A stretch of DNA of 64,000 nucleotides from Calothrix anomala FACHB-343 (GCF_014696435.1 NZ_JACJQG010000007.1:114477-178476); one strand, 5' to 3'. Shown: positions 54,358-63,577, counted from the first letter of the stretch. The notes: generated by a model from the letters alone, not told the origin. Made by a program: numbers and translations.

Positions 54358-55899
54358 TCAACGACGCATAAATTCAGGACTACCTAAAATTAAAGCTGCA
54401 TGGAGTTGTGGTGGACTAGAAGCGATCGCGCTTTGGGTTTTGCTAGATAATAAATTACCTAATGTATTGCTGAGTTGTCCGCTATCAATGGGGGCTGGTT
54501 TGACTTTGACGGCTAATACATCGCCTTTGGGTATATTATTAGCTTGGTTTCTCGGCTCTGGTGAACCGGATAGGGCTAATTTACCACTAGCGATCGCTGT
54601 TGCAAAGTTCAAGCGACGAGTCATAGCATAGGAGTTTAACCATGCTTCTTCTGTGTTTTTGTAGCCATCGGGAGTTTGACAACCATAAATCGGCATTCCC
54701 GACTGTTGCAGGAAACTCACGAGAGGTTTTGTATTATTAACTTCCATTCCCGTTGCCCGGACTGTGGAAATTACATATTGATAAGGTGTTTTAAATTTAA
54801 CGTTAAAGTTATTTGCGTCCCAAAACTCGGAACTTTTAAATAGCGTTTCCAAAACAGCGCGTATATTTCCATCAGTAGCTAGATAGCGTTGGGCTAGACG
54901 ATTAACTAAAGCTGTAGGCGGGCGATCGCTAACAAAATACTGTGCTAATTTGTAGCTAATATGCCGAGCAGTTGCCGGACTCCTGGCTAAAATATCTAAA
55001 GCTTGTTCTCCTTCCTCTTCACCACCGCCTTTAATTGTATTTCCGAGAAAAACTTTGTCACTGCCATCGTGGCGCTTGGGGTTAAAGTAAAATCCATCAC
55101 TATTAATATTGGGCTGATTGGCGCTAGGAATTCCCCAACCTGTAAGAATTTTGGCTAGAGCAATCACATCTTGCTGAGTATAACCACCATCTACCCCAAG
55201 AGTATGCAATTCCATTAACTCGCGGGCGTAATTTTCATTTAAACCTTGAGTTTTCCGCCGAGCATTCGGACTACTAGGCGCTGAACTTTGCCAATTATCT
55301 AAATAAAATAACATCGCCGGATGGTGAGCCGTTGCGCCTAACAAATCGCGAAACCGCCCCAGAGCATGAGGTCTAATTGCTTGTTGTTCGTAGGCTCCCA
55401 CCCAGAAGCGATCGCGTCCTTTATTGGCATATACATTAAAATGGTTATACCAAAAGTCCACCATCACCTCTTGCAGTTGTCTCGGACTTTGTGTCGCCCT
55501 TAACAAACGTGCTTGCATTGCTTGTTGCAGAATTGCTTTAGCTTTTTGGTCAGCTGCTTTTTTCTCTTCGCGGCTGAGTTTCTCGCCAACTTTCCCATAA
55601 GCTAACAATTCCATCGGCTTCAGGTTGAGAGTTTCCATCTGCGCCAATTGATTTTCGAGACTGGCTGATTCTGGGATAGTCTGCGGCGAGAGTTGTTCTT
55701 GAATGTAGCGCTCTACACCAATAGACTTAACCCGTTGCACATCTCCAGGGCTAGGCCCAAAACTCAAGCGGTTAATTAAATGTAAAATCTTCGGATCAAC
55801 AGGTTGAGATGCTGCATTACTAGGTGTAACTCCTAGTATTAAAATTAACAGCGACATGACAAAGAATTTCGGCTTCGCAGTCATAAAGCGATTTTTCAC
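54358..55899 (-). CDS. DUF1800 protein, exported
   Basis: This 513-residue protein has an N-terminal signal peptide (FFVMSLLILILGVTPSNAAS, about residues 12-31). The DUF1800 domain follows: ILHLINRLSFGPSPGDVQRV, DFWYNHFNVYANKGRDRFWV, NENYARELMELHTLGVDGGY with the TQQDVIALAKILTGW block, and the C-terminal YGCQTPDGYKNTEEAW. The function of the family is not known. An internal ATG at 55884 is a possible alternative start, but the signal peptide is intact with either. It is probably co-transcribed with the DUF1501 gene through the hairpin array. Confidence 0.92.
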   Translation of the reverse strand: MKNRFMTAKPKFFVMSLLILILGVTPSNAASQPVDPKILHLINRLSFGPSPGDVQRVKSIGVERYIQEQLSPQTIPESASLENQLAQMETLNLKPMELLAYGKVGEKLSREEKKAADQKAKAILQQAMQARLLRATQSPRQLQEVMVDFWYNHFNVYANKGRDRFWVGAYEQQAIRPHALGRFRDLLGATAHHPAMLFYLDNWQSSAPSSPNARRKTQGLNENYARELMELHTLGVDGGYTQQDVIALAKILTGWGIPSANQPNINSDGFYFNPKRHDGSDKVFLGNTIKGGGEEEGEQALDILARSPATARHISYKLAQYFVSDRPPTALVNRLAQRYLATDGNIRAVLETLFKSSEFWDANNFNVKFKTPYQYVISTVRATGMEVNNTKPLVSFLQQSGMPIYGCQTPDGYKNTEEAWLNSYAMTRRLNFATAIASGKLALSGSPEPRNQANNIPKGDVLAVKVKPAPIDSGQLSNTLGNLLSSKTQSAIASSPPQLHAALILGSPEFMRR

Positions 55900-55952
55900 C
55901 CATTTGGAAGATGGGGACGAAAATTAGCCAAAAAAGTTCAGTGAATTTTTTG

Positions 55953-56062
55953 GTTAGTCAATGGTCAATGGTCAATGGTCAATAGTCAATAGTCAATAGT
56001 CAATGGTCATTTGTTATTTTCCTTGTCCTCCTTGTCCTCCTTGTCCTCCTTGTCTCCCTTAT
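55953..56062. repeat. CAATGGT/CAATAGT heptamers and CCTTGTC repeats
   Basis: About seven AGTCAAT/GGTCAAT units (55957-56006) and five TCCTTGTCC units (56022-56058) between cytM's terminator and the DUF1800 start. Confidence 0.85.
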
Positions 56063-56079
56063 CTACCGATAAAACCGGA

Positions 56080-56112
56080 GAAAATAAAAAAGCCACGATA
56101 CAGAAACGTGGC
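56080..56112 (-). terminator. Terminator of cytM
   Basis: On the minus strand GCCACG (complement of 56107-56112) pairs with CGTGGC (complement of 56092-56097), followed by TTTTTTATTTTC. Confidence 0.8.
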
Positions 56113-56134
56113 GTCATGTAAAATTATCAATACT

Positions 56135-56509
56135 TTATAAAGACTCTAAGTAGCTCAACAGGTCTGCCATTTCTTGGGCGCTAGGTTGGAATTTTGGCAT
56201 TGGTGGCGTTTCTCCACTAATTACTTGATGAATTAATCCATACCGAGATTTACGCTTAGGAACACCTTGCAAACTAGGGCCGACTCGCCCATCTGCTTGC
56301 AAACCATGACAACCGGCACAATTAATTTGAAAAATAGCATTCCCTTGAACGGGGTCGCCATTTAAGGCGAAAACACTCTTGACATAGGGATCGGCAGCTT
56401 GAACCATTTGAACACCAAAAATGCACAATGAGATTGTTAGCAGTATGGCCAGAGCCAGCAAAGCCATCTGCTGAATTAGATTTTCAGGTTTGGTAATCTG
56501 GTTATCCAA
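56135..56509 (-). CDS. cytM: Cytochrome M-type c-type cytochrome
   Basis: This 124-residue membrane-anchored c-type cytochrome has one N-terminal hydrophobic segment (MALLALAILLTISLCIFGVQ, about 15-34), heme site Cys64-Ala-Gly-Cys67-His68 and Met104 in TPPMPKF as sixth ligand. The SLQGVPKRKS and MADLLSYLESL segments match cytochrome M as I remember it from Synechocystis. CytM is a low-potential cytochrome that appears to divert electrons between respiration and photosynthesis under stress. It is divergent from petG, which encodes a cytochrome b6f subunit. Cytochrome c6 is a less likely alternative, because c6 has a cleaved signal peptide and lacks these motifs. Confidence 0.85.
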   Translation of the reverse strand: MDNQITKPENLIQQMALLALAILLTISLCIFGVQMVQAADPYVKSVFALNGDPVQGNAIFQINCAGCHGLQADGRVGPSLQGVPKRKSRYGLIHQVISGETPPMPKFQPSAQEMADLLSYLESL

Positions 56510-56717
56510 AAGGTTTGTAGTTAAAGTCGAGGTGTGCTAAAAGTTTTTCTTTTCCTACACATAGCTTAAAAGTTCTTGATGCTGTCTGCAAGCACAAAGC
56601 ACAATTTTTTTGGGGACATTCCCTGTCTAAAATCCTATTGGCAGCCGGATTCACCCCGATTTGGTAAAATCAAAAACAGGAAACGAATGTTTAATAATTG
56701 CAAAGAGGAGATTTACA

Positions 56718-56831
56718 GTGGTTGAACCCCTGCTCTCAGGTATTGTCCTTGGTTTAATTGTGGTTACCCTTTCTGGCCTGTTCTACGCTGCCTATAAGCA
56801 ATATAAGCGCCCCACTGAGCTAGGAGGCTAG
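56718..56831 (+). CDS. petG: Cytochrome b6f complex subunit PetG
   Basis: A 37-residue single-span membrane protein, too short for most automatic calls. The GTG start at 56718-56720 is preceded by GAGGAG 7 bp upstream. The protein runs from [20 protein letters not shown] through [16 protein letters not shown] and ends at TAG 56829-56831; this is the PetG sequence pattern. PetG is needed for assembly and stability of the b6f complex in the thylakoid. GGGCATT repeats follow the stop almost directly. Confidence 0.96.
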   Translation: MVEPLLSGIVLGLIVVTLSGLFYAAYKQYKRPTELGG

Positions 56832-56839
56832 GATTAGGG

Positions 56840-56956
56840 TATGGGGCATTGGGCATTGGGCATGGGGCATTGGGCATTGGGCATTGGGCATTGATAATTA
56901 ATGTTTTCTCCTCTGCTTCCTCTGCTTCCTCTGCTTCCTCTGCTTCCTCTGCCCCT
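56840..56956. repeat. GGGCATT heptamers and CTTCCTCTG repeats
   Basis: About seven GGGCATT/GGGGCAT units (56841-56893), then five 9-bp CTTCCTCTG units (56910-56955) reaching the rsmD stop. Confidence 0.9.
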
Positions 56957-57501
56957 CACTCAAAAGTTCTAAAAAATGTCAACCCTGTATTGCCATAAAC
57001 TTTCTGACGGCAAATTTCCCAATTGGCAATTACTGGAATCACCCAATCTTGGGAACTGTGTTCGGCTGCGAGTTCGCCGTCAGAATTTAAAAGTTGATAA
57101 TCTGCGATCGCTTCTAATACCGACTGATACAATCCACTAGCATAAGGTGGATCGAAATATATTCTGTCAAACTTTTTGCCTGATAAATTCTTTAGCTGCT
57201 GGAGTACATCTCCGCGCAATACTTTCCATTCTTGGTTAGCCTGCGCTACCTGCTGCCAATTTTGTTGAATAATATTACAGGCACGGCTCGATTGTTCAAT
57301 ACCTATGACTAAGCTGGCTCCTCTACACAAAGCCTCTGCACCCATTGAACCACTACCCGCACACAAATCTAACCAGCTACAACCGGCTATCTCTCCCTGC
57401 CAAATATTAAAGACAGCCTCTCGTACCCGCGCACTCGTGGGTCTGGTATCTTTACCAGGTAATGTTTTTAGCTGACGATTTCCGTAAATTCTCAGACTCA
57501 T
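56956..57501 (-). CDS. rsmD: 16S rRNA (guanine966-N2)-methyltransferase
   Basis: This 181-residue SAM-dependent rRNA methyltransferase has the N-terminal RsmD signature LRIYGNRQLKTLPGKDTRPT and TSARVREAVFNIW, SAM motif LDLCAGSGSMGAEAL, GIEQS and the catalytic FDPPY (DPPY form). It methylates G966 in the 30S P-site region. ATG 57499-57501 is directly followed by the conserved N-terminus. It precedes the heptamer-rich spacer and lies downstream of hisH on the same strand. Confidence 0.95.
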   Translation of the reverse strand: MSLRIYGNRQLKTLPGKDTRPTSARVREAVFNIWQGEIAGCSWLDLCAGSGSMGAEALCRGASLVIGIEQSSRACNIIQQNWQQVAQANQEWKVLRGDVLQQLKNLSGKKFDRIYFDPPYASGLYQSVLEAIADYQLLNSDGELAAEHSSQDWVIPVIANWEICRQKVYGNTGLTFFRTFE

Positions 57502-57510
57502 CTTGCATTA

Positions 57511-57602
57511 GTCATTTGTCATTGGTTAATTGGTCATTAGTCATTGAGTCAGCAGCAAGAATTATCAACTGACAACTGACAACTAACAACTGACAACTGA
57601 CA
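57511..57602. repeat. ATTAGTC and CTGACAA repeats
   Basis: GTCATTT/GGTCATT units, then five 9-bp AACTGACA units (57564-57602) between rsmD and hisH. Confidence 0.85.
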
Positions 57603-57618
57603 CCTAAATAAAATTATA

Positions 57619-58254
57619 TTATGCGGCAACTTCTTCTCGAACTTGAGCAACAAAATTAGACAATATTTGCAATCCGATATTCGATGATTTTTCAGGGTGA
57701 AATTGCACTGCCATCAGGTTATCACGAGCGATCGCAGCTGTCACTGTTTGAGTACCGTGGGTAACTATTGCAGCGCGAATTTGCGGATCGGTTGGTTCCA
57801 CATAGTAAGAGTGAACAAAATACACCCAAGGTTGGGATGGTAAATGCTCCCACATAATACTTTTTGGCTGAGTTATTTCTAGTTGATTCCAACCCATGTG
57901 AGGAATCGTAATATCTGGTTCGGGAATAAACCGTTTGACTTTTCCTTTGACAATTCCTAGTCCTGGTTGAGTACCTTCTGCACTCGATTCAAAGAGAATT
58001 TGCAACCCCAAGCAGATACCCAAAAATGGTTTACCAGATGCGATCGTATCTTTAATAGGTTGTTCTAAACCGCGCGATCGCAGGTGTTGGACAGCTGGAT
58101 CAAAAGCGCCTACTCCTGGTAAAACAACTGCATCTGCTTGTTCTATTTCCTTAAAAGAATGAGTGATTTTAGGAGTAGCTCCAGCTTTTTCCAAGCCTTT
58201 GCAAACTGAATGCAAATTTCCCATCTCATAATCTACGACCGCAATCACTGGCAT
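57619..58254 (-). CDS. hisH: Imidazole glycerol phosphate synthase, glutaminase subunit
   Basis: Histidine synthesis: supplies ammonia from glutamine to HisF. The 211-residue class I amidotransferase has the full triad: Cys81 in LGICLGLQ, His187 and Glu189 in VQFHPEKS. The N-terminus VIAVVDYEMGNLHSV and the PGVGAF loop (46-51) are typical. hisF is not in the window, which is common in cyanobacteria, where his genes are scattered. Confidence 0.97.
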   Translation of the reverse strand: MPVIAVVDYEMGNLHSVCKGLEKAGATPKITHSFKEIEQADAVVLPGVGAFDPAVQHLRSRGLEQPIKDTIASGKPFLGICLGLQILFESSAEGTQPGLGIVKGKVKRFIPEPDITIPHMGWNQLEITQPKSIMWEHLPSQPWVYFVHSYYVEPTDPQIRAAIVTHGTQTVTAAIARDNLMAVQFHPEKSSNIGLQILSNFVAQVREEVAA

Positions 58255-58312
58255 TGACCTGCTCCTTGTAAATTTATTATGGAGGCTAATTCTATTTTAA
58301 ATAATATTTCTT

Positions 58313-58825
58313 ATGAAGAAAAGATTTCTATTAACTTCTTTTGACACTTGGCAAAGCGATCAACTATCAAATTCTTCCGACGATCTATTACTAGAAGTCG
58401 CTAAACTTGACAATCTACCCCATCATTTGACTTTTTTACGTCAGTTACCTGTAGATGTGCAACTAGCTAGCGATCGCGTAATTCAAAAAATCACCGAAAT
58501 CCAACCAGATTGCATTATCTGTTGTGGGATGGCGGCTAGCCGGACGCAATTAACTGTGGAATTTTGTGCTTGTTGCCAAGAAAGAGTTTTGCAAACAGAA
58601 GTGGATTTAGAACAATTAGTGGCTGGTGCTAGGGAAATTGAGATTAGCCACGACTGTGGAAAATTTGTCTGCGAGGGTCTTTATTATTCCGTATTAGATC
58701 ACCTGCGTCAATCCCAAATCCGAGCTAATTGCATTTTTGTTCACGTACCAGTTTTGCAGCCAGAAAATTTGGTAAACATTGTGGCAGATTTCGTATTAAT
58801 AATTAACAAACTGGCACTTTCATAA
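58313..58825 (+). CDS. Peptidase C15 (pyroglutamyl-peptidase I)-like protein
   Basis: This 170-residue protein matches the C15 fold. It starts LLTSFDTWQSDQLSNSS, the family's substrate loop. It shows Glu83 in TVEF, Cys120 in GKFVCEGLYYSVL and His144 in FVHVP, the expected Glu-Cys-His triad with near-normal spacing. It is shorter than typical enzymes (about 210 residues), so it may have a narrower or different substrate. It is followed 14 bp later by the DUF3370 gene, so the two probably share a transcript. Confidence 0.8.
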   Translation: MKKRFLLTSFDTWQSDQLSNSSDDLLLEVAKLDNLPHHLTFLRQLPVDVQLASDRVIQKITEIQPDCIICCGMAASRTQLTVEFCACCQERVLQTEVDLEQLVAGAREIEISHDCGKFVCEGLYYSVLDHLRQSQIRANCIFVHVPVLQPENLVNIVADFVLIINKLALS

Positions 58826-58841
58826 ATTTGTCAGCGTCTTG

Positions 58842-60230
58842 ATGAGGAAGAAAATAGTTAAATTTATGTTGCCATTGTTACTAAGTTTGAGTCTGGCTCA
58901 ATCAATTTCGCCTACACAACCACCAGCAGAAGTAGTACAACCACAAATTGTCCGTCCTTTACCAGGGAAACTTGATTCAGTCCCAGTTTTTAATAGCAAC
59001 AGTCCAGAATTAGTATTGAAGGAAGGAATTTTACTTTCTACATTTCCCCCAGATGGCAAAAAAGTGCCAACAGCGCATTTAAATTTTCCCTTTCAAGGCA
59101 GATTTGATGTGTTTGCTCACCATATTGCCAAAGCTGAACCCGCAGATAATTTACGCTCTTTATATTTAGGTATCTTATTGCATAATCCCGGTGCGACTCC
59201 AGTAACTATAAATGTATTGCAAGCAGCTAGTTATTTGAGTCAACCAGATGCACCTTTTATTCAGGTACCATCTTTCAGTAACAATATCTTAGGTACAGTT
59301 TTTTCTGGCCCAGGCGATCGCATTACTAATGAAGTACTTAGAGGTAGGCGACAAGAAATTTTTCCGGCGCAAATAGTCATTCCCCCCAGGGAAAGTCAGA
59401 TGTTACTAAATTTACCAATTCCGGTGCAAGGACTTACCCCTCCCCTAAATGGACGCTCTACTTTAATGCGGTTGCGGAGTAACGGTAAAGTTTATGCAGC
59501 TAGCCTCGCCATGTTTGCACAAACTAATCCCGATGGTAGCGAGCGATCGCCAACTTTAGCAGAGTGGCAAAATTTACTGAATAATAGTGATGTAGCTGGC
59601 CCCAGAGATAAAATCCCCACGCCTTTAGAAGAGACTGGTAAACCCCGCATTTACGGAAGAGTATCTGGAGTCGCCAGTGGTTCTCAGTGGCGCGCCTTAT
59701 TGGTAGATGAACCCAAAGCCAAATACCTCACAATTCCTCAACCGGGACAAGCCTTATCCTACGCTTTAAGCACGGTGCATGGTGGTAGCTTAGGAACTAA
59801 TCAAATTCAAAGTGCAACCATGTTGGTGCGCTATCCTGACACCGCATATCGCGCTCATGGCAACTATGGGATTCAATATAGTTTGAAATTGCCACTATAT
59901 AATAATAGTCAAAGTCCAAAAACTGTCACGGTGTCATTTCAAACACCAATTAAAGAAGATCAATTAGTTCAACCAGGTTTACGCTTTTTCAATACCCCAG
60001 CCAAGCAGGTATTTTTCCGGGGTACAGTAAGAGTGCGTTACAAAGATGACCAAGGTAAGGCGCAAACCCAATTTTTTCACCTAATGCAAACTAGAGGTAA
60101 AGCTGGAGAACCCTTAACTACATTAAATATGCCAGCAGGCGATCGCCGCCTAGTACAAGTAGACTTTATCTATCCCCCCGATGCTTCCCCACCGCAAGTA
60201 TTAACAGTTGCAACTCAAGCTGAAAAATAA
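58842..60230 (+). CDS. DUF3370 exported protein
   Basis: This 462-residue protein has a signal peptide (KFMLPLLLSLSLAQSI) and the DUF3370 body: PQIVRPLPGKLDSVPVFNSN, TAHLNFPFQGRFDVFAHHIA, SLYLGILLHNPGATPVTINV, and GSLGTNQIQSATMLVRYPDT. Function unknown; the family is mostly cyanobacterial and probably periplasmic or extracellular. ATG 58842 is chosen over the TTG at 58839. A hairpin terminator lies just after the stop. Confidence 0.88.
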   Translation: MRKKIVKFMLPLLLSLSLAQSISPTQPPAEVVQPQIVRPLPGKLDSVPVFNSNSPELVLKEGILLSTFPPDGKKVPTAHLNFPFQGRFDVFAHHIAKAEPADNLRSLYLGILLHNPGATPVTINVLQAASYLSQPDAPFIQVPSFSNNILGTVFSGPGDRITNEVLRGRRQEIFPAQIVIPPRESQMLLNLPIPVQGLTPPLNGRSTLMRLRSNGKVYAASLAMFAQTNPDGSERSPTLAEWQNLLNNSDVAGPRDKIPTPLEETGKPRIYGRVSGVASGSQWRALLVDEPKAKYLTIPQPGQALSYALSTVHGGSLGTNQIQSATMLVRYPDTAYRAHGNYGIQYSLKLPLYNNSQSPKTVTVSFQTPIKEDQLVQPGLRFFNTPAKQVFFRGTVRVRYKDDQGKAQTQFFHLMQTRGKAGEPLTTLNMPAGDRRLVQVDFIYPPDASPPQVLTVATQAEK

Positions 60231-60236
60231 CCATCA

Positions 60237-60257
60237 CCCCCTGGATGTATCCGGGGG
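60237..60257 (+). terminator. Terminator-like hairpin behind the DUF3370 gene
   Basis: CCCCC (60237-60241) and GGA (60243-60245) pair with TCC and GGGGG (60250-60257), with one bulged T. There is no long T-tract. Confidence 0.6.
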
Positions 60258-60288
60258 CTGTAATTAACGCCGAGATACTTAGTATAAG

Positions 60289-60411
60289 AGGTCATTTATC
60301 AAGTACAAATCAAATTATGCTCAGAAAACCAACCGCAATTTTTCAGTTTCTTTACTGACATTGAAAATGCAAACAGTCTCTCTGAGCGAGGGTTTACCTG
60401 ATAAATGACCT
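60289..60411. ncRNA. Possible small RNA or attenuator bounded by 13-bp inverted repeats
   Basis: AGGTCATTTATCA (60289-60301) and TGATAAATGACCT (60399-60411) are perfectly complementary across 97 nt, followed by TTTT on the plus strand. The interior has no frame with coding character. It might also be a double terminator between the convergent genes. Confidence 0.35.
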
Positions 60412-60446
60412 TTTAGCTAATTTATCCCTAAATTAGCAGCTTGTTA

Positions 60447-61034
60447 TCATTTTGGTCTGTATTCAGTACCGTCAGCACGAAAACCTTTTTCTTGCAATTT
60501 CACCTGATTATCACGCAGAATTGTTAGTTCCGTATCAGCCCCAGGAATAAATCTCACTTGATAGGTAGAGCCATCTTTAATGGCAATGTATGTTGTCCAG
60601 TAATTCTTAGTATCATTGTTAGGTAATTTGGCAGCCGGAGCGCGTTCTGTAACTTCGGTTTTGTTGTCATACACATTCATATATACCTGATCCTGTTTGT
60701 GTATTCTTACCGTTTTTGTATCGGTCACAAAATACACTAAAGTTTGTGCATCTGTAGGATTTTTATCTGGTGAGGGTTTGCTTAAGGTAATTACATCTTC
60801 TCTTACCCAGCCAACATCCTTCGCTTGTGTACCAAATTGCACTTTGTACCAAGTACGAGGATCGCCTGAAGGCTTTTGTTTGTCCAAAATTTTCACGCGA
60901 TCGCCTGCTTTTCCTTGGCGTATAATATTACCTTCCTTAATTACAGGAGCAGAACGAATATTCACAACATTCGTGTTACTAGTATTAGTTTTCAAAACAC
61001 CTTCACTGGGGAGAACTTGGTTGGAGTTTGTCAT
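60447..61034 (-). CDS. SH3-like domain protein
   Basis: This 195-residue protein has a bacterial SH3 domain at about residues 15-85 (NVVNIRSAPVIKEGNIIRQG, GDRVKILDKQ, TWYKVQFG, GWVREDVITL), then a second beta-rich region (about 95-190) I cannot name. It has no signal peptide, although bacterial SH3 domains often bind cell-wall peptides after export. The start ATG 61032-61034 is followed directly by MTNSNQVLPSEG. It is convergent with DUF3370. Confidence 0.8.
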   Translation of the reverse strand: MTNSNQVLPSEGVLKTNTSNTNVVNIRSAPVIKEGNIIRQGKAGDRVKILDKQKPSGDPRTWYKVQFGTQAKDVGWVREDVITLSKPSPDKNPTDAQTLVYFVTDTKTVRIHKQDQVYMNVYDNKTEVTERAPAAKLPNNDTKNYWTTYIAIKDGSTYQVRFIPGADTELTILRDNQVKLQEKGFRADGTEYRPK

Positions 61035-61404
61035 ATTATTACTCAGCCAAATTGGATAGTTTTGATAATGGACGCTTCAAATGATACTACTGTGCCGCCA
61101 AATAGGGAAAAAATATACTTAAATTTCTTAATAATCTACGCAGGTGTGAGAATGTTTCTGAGTCGGTAGTCTAATTTCTTAACCAGAACAATAGCTCTAG
61201 ATTTTTCAGCCTCATTTCAAGACAGCTAAAACAAGAAAATCCCATAACCAAACATGAAAATCTCTCTTTCTTCCCAGTCAACAGTCAACAGTCAACAGTC
61301 AACGCTATTTTCAAGCTAGCTAATCACGGTAAAATCCCACAACTAAACATGAAAATCTCTCTTTCCCATGCCCAATGCCCAATGCCCATTTTACCGCTAG
61401 TCAA
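61035..61404. other. Spacer with composite repeats
   Basis: Two copies of a CCAAACATGAAAATCTCTCT-type unit (61243-61272 and about 61335-61364), each followed by heptamers (AGTCAAC at 61276-61304; CCCAATG at 61366-61389). The 40849-40960 repeat is related. No gene is seen. Confidence 0.75.
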
Positions 61405-62730
61405 TTATTTAAAACCCTTTGCAACTTTTTTCTGTACCTTACCTTGTGGTTTAGATTTTTGCACTTCTCCTAAAGCTGCTTGAAATAAGTTATGCAGATG
61501 TACAGGAACGCTAGCAATTTCTGGTAAATCTGGCTCTAGAGGTTTGTTAAATTCTTGTAATAGAGCATCTAAATCTCTACTTAACTGAAAATCACCACGT
61601 TGCAAAACTGTTTGCAGTACATTTTCTAATGTATGAGGATATTCTTGGGCTAATCGATACCAAATAAACGCATTAATGCTTTTATCTTCTAAATAAAAGC
61701 GAATTAGTTTTTGCGCACCTTCAATATTTTGCCAATCTGCTGTTGATAAGATAGTTTTTACTTTACTATATGTTGGTAAAAACATTTGTCCCCAACGAGG
61801 ATGAGAAATAGCTGTCACCTGTTCTGCTTTCTTCAATTCAGCAGGTAAATCAACCTTTGGCATTACCATCTTACTACTGCCATTATTCTTAAATATTTCT
61901 GATGCTACATTGGCATCAGCACCCATTTCTTTAACTGCTGCTTTGATTTCTTCCTCATTAATTCCAGCTTCTTTTACTAATTCATTGAGAGGTTTAGAAG
62001 TATCAATACCTGTAGCTGCTAAATATTTTTCAGTAATTAATTCTTGGAACTCAGCGATTTTTTTATTTAGTTGATATCCTGGTAGTGTAATTTCATCTTT
62101 ACCAAAAAAATCCACAAACTGCTGATGATATTGGACAACTGATTGCCAAGCTTCTGCTAATAAATCTGGTGCATCGCTGTAAAGATGATTTTTATATTCT
62201 TCTTTAAAATTACCAATAGCTACAGCCAGTTTAGGTTTACCCAATTTACCCATAATTGTATAGTTACTAAAAAATGTCCAGTAACTATCGGTAACAGGAG
62301 AAATCCGAGTTAACAAAATTTCTCCTTCTTTAAACCGAGATGTTTCTTGCAATATTTGAGCATTATTGGGTTTAACGATGTAATATTTATCCGTCAACCA
62401 GTTCCTTAACTCAAAGCCATCAGCTAATATTTTCGTAATGGCAAATAAGCCCATAAAACTATGATGCCAAGAGCTAATTAAATTGCGATCGCTCTGTGGT
62501 AAATCAGGATGGCTATCAATAAATAATTCTAGCGGTGACTTATCGCTTACTTTGCCTTCTGTAATAAAGCTATCAATAACTAAATCTTGCTGTGTACTGT
62601 TACCGTTACCACTGCGTAGCTTTCCAGCAGCATAGGTTTCTAAGGCTTGTGCTAAATCACCTTCTGCGTCCAAAACAAAATCTACCACAGCTTGTTTGAG
62701 TGCGTGCGATCGCTCTAAAATTGCATCCAC
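61405..62730 (-). CDS. Hypothetical 441-residue protein
   Basis: I do not recognise this protein. It opens with helices containing LKQAVVDFVLDAEGDLAQAL, has a central mixed region (YIVKPNNAQILQETSRFKEG, LLTRISPVTDSYWTFFSNYT; about 120-155) that looks like a compact alpha/beta domain, and a helical C-terminal part. It ends in a basic tail with several KK/KPQ motifs (SKPQGKVQKKVAKGF). There is no signal peptide, membrane span or known catalytic motif. Codon use matches neighbouring genes, so it is a genuine conserved-type gene. It is divergent from the Uma2 gene. Confidence 0.7.
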   Translation of the reverse strand: MDAILERSHALKQAVVDFVLDAEGDLAQALETYAAGKLRSGNGNSTQQDLVIDSFITEGKVSDKSPLELFIDSHPDLPQSDRNLISSWHHSFMGLFAITKILADGFELRNWLTDKYYIVKPNNAQILQETSRFKEGEILLTRISPVTDSYWTFFSNYTIMGKLGKPKLAVAIGNFKEEYKNHLYSDAPDLLAEAWQSVVQYHQQFVDFFGKDEITLPGYQLNKKIAEFQELITEKYLAATGIDTSKPLNELVKEAGINEEEIKAAVKEMGADANVASEIFKNNGSSKMVMPKVDLPAELKKAEQVTAISHPRWGQMFLPTYSKVKTILSTADWQNIEGAQKLIRFYLEDKSINAFIWYRLAQEYPHTLENVLQTVLQRGDFQLSRDLDALLQEFNKPLEPDLPEIASVPVHLHNLFQAALGEVQKSKPQGKVQKKVAKGFK

Positions 62731-62862
62731 AAGTTTATCTCTCTAACCAACAGAGGTAGACTATAGCTTTTGAGACTATTAGCGCATCTAGCAATAGCTA
62801 GATTTATAAACAGCCGTTAGTTTCTCTTAAACTAGATATAAGGCATCACAAGGTAACTATAC

Positions 62863-63441
62863 ATGGTTGCAACTCCAAACTCTACCTATATTTCCCCAGA
62901 AGACTATCTCAAAGCAGAAGAAAGTAGTCCCATTAAACACGAATATAGACAGGGATTGGTTTACGCAATGGCGGGAGCAAGTAACGCTCATGTAGTTATT
63001 TCTCTCAACATGGCTTCAATGCTGAGAAATCATTTGCGCGGCAGTGGATGTCAAACTTACATATCAGACACCAAAGCACATATTGAATCAATTAATATCT
63101 ATTACTACCCTGATGTCATAGTCAGTTGCGATCGGCGAGATAGAGAATTTGACAATTTTTTACGTTATCCTTGCTTAATTGTAGAAGTTCTATCACCTAC
63201 AACAGAAGCTTTTGATCGTGGTGATAAATTTGCTGACTACCGAAAAATGGAGTCCCTTCAGGAATATGTGCTTGTCAGTCAAACCCGGATGAACGTAGAG
63301 ATTTTTCGCCGCAACCCAGAGGGACAATGGGTACTTTATACTTATAGTCCAGGGGATAATATACACTTGGTAAGTGTTGATTTTAATTGTGCGATCGCAG
63401 ATGTGTATGAAGATGTTACTTTTGAAGGTTCTCAATCTTAG
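62863..63441 (+). CDS. Uma2-family (DUF820) PD-(D/E)XK protein
   Basis: This 192-residue Uma2-family protein shows the PD-(D/E)XK-like core of this group: the HEYRQGLVYAMAG strand pair (26-38), Asp84 in YYPDVIV, Glu108 in LIVEVLSP and Lys122 in GDKFADYRK. Cyanobacteria carry dozens of such genes, often near repeats and mobile elements. They are usually assumed to be endonucleases, but no substrate is known. It is complete and of standard length. There is no adjacent DNA-modification gene. Confidence 0.92.
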   Translation: MVATPNSTYISPEDYLKAEESSPIKHEYRQGLVYAMAGASNAHVVISLNMASMLRNHLRGSGCQTYISDTKAHIESINIYYYPDVIVSCDRRDREFDNFLRYPCLIVEVLSPTTEAFDRGDKFADYRKMESLQEYVLVSQTRMNVEIFRRNPEGQWVLYTYSPGDNIHLVSVDFNCAIADVYEDVTFEGSQS

Positions 63442-63545
63442 GGCTAAAGTGCGATCGCTTAATCTTGATTTGTCGATTGCTCTAAAGATCGAAATTAAAA
63501 TCGAAATTAAAACTGATTGGGTGACTTAAAAATTGTCACAAACAA

Positions 63546-63577
63546 AAAACCCTCTCTTGATTAAAAGAGAAGGCTTT
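63546..63577 (-). terminator. rRNA operon terminator
   Basis: On the minus strand CTTCTCTT pairs with AAGAGAGG across TTAATC, followed by GTTTTTTG. It sits directly downstream of the 5S gene. Confidence 0.85.
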
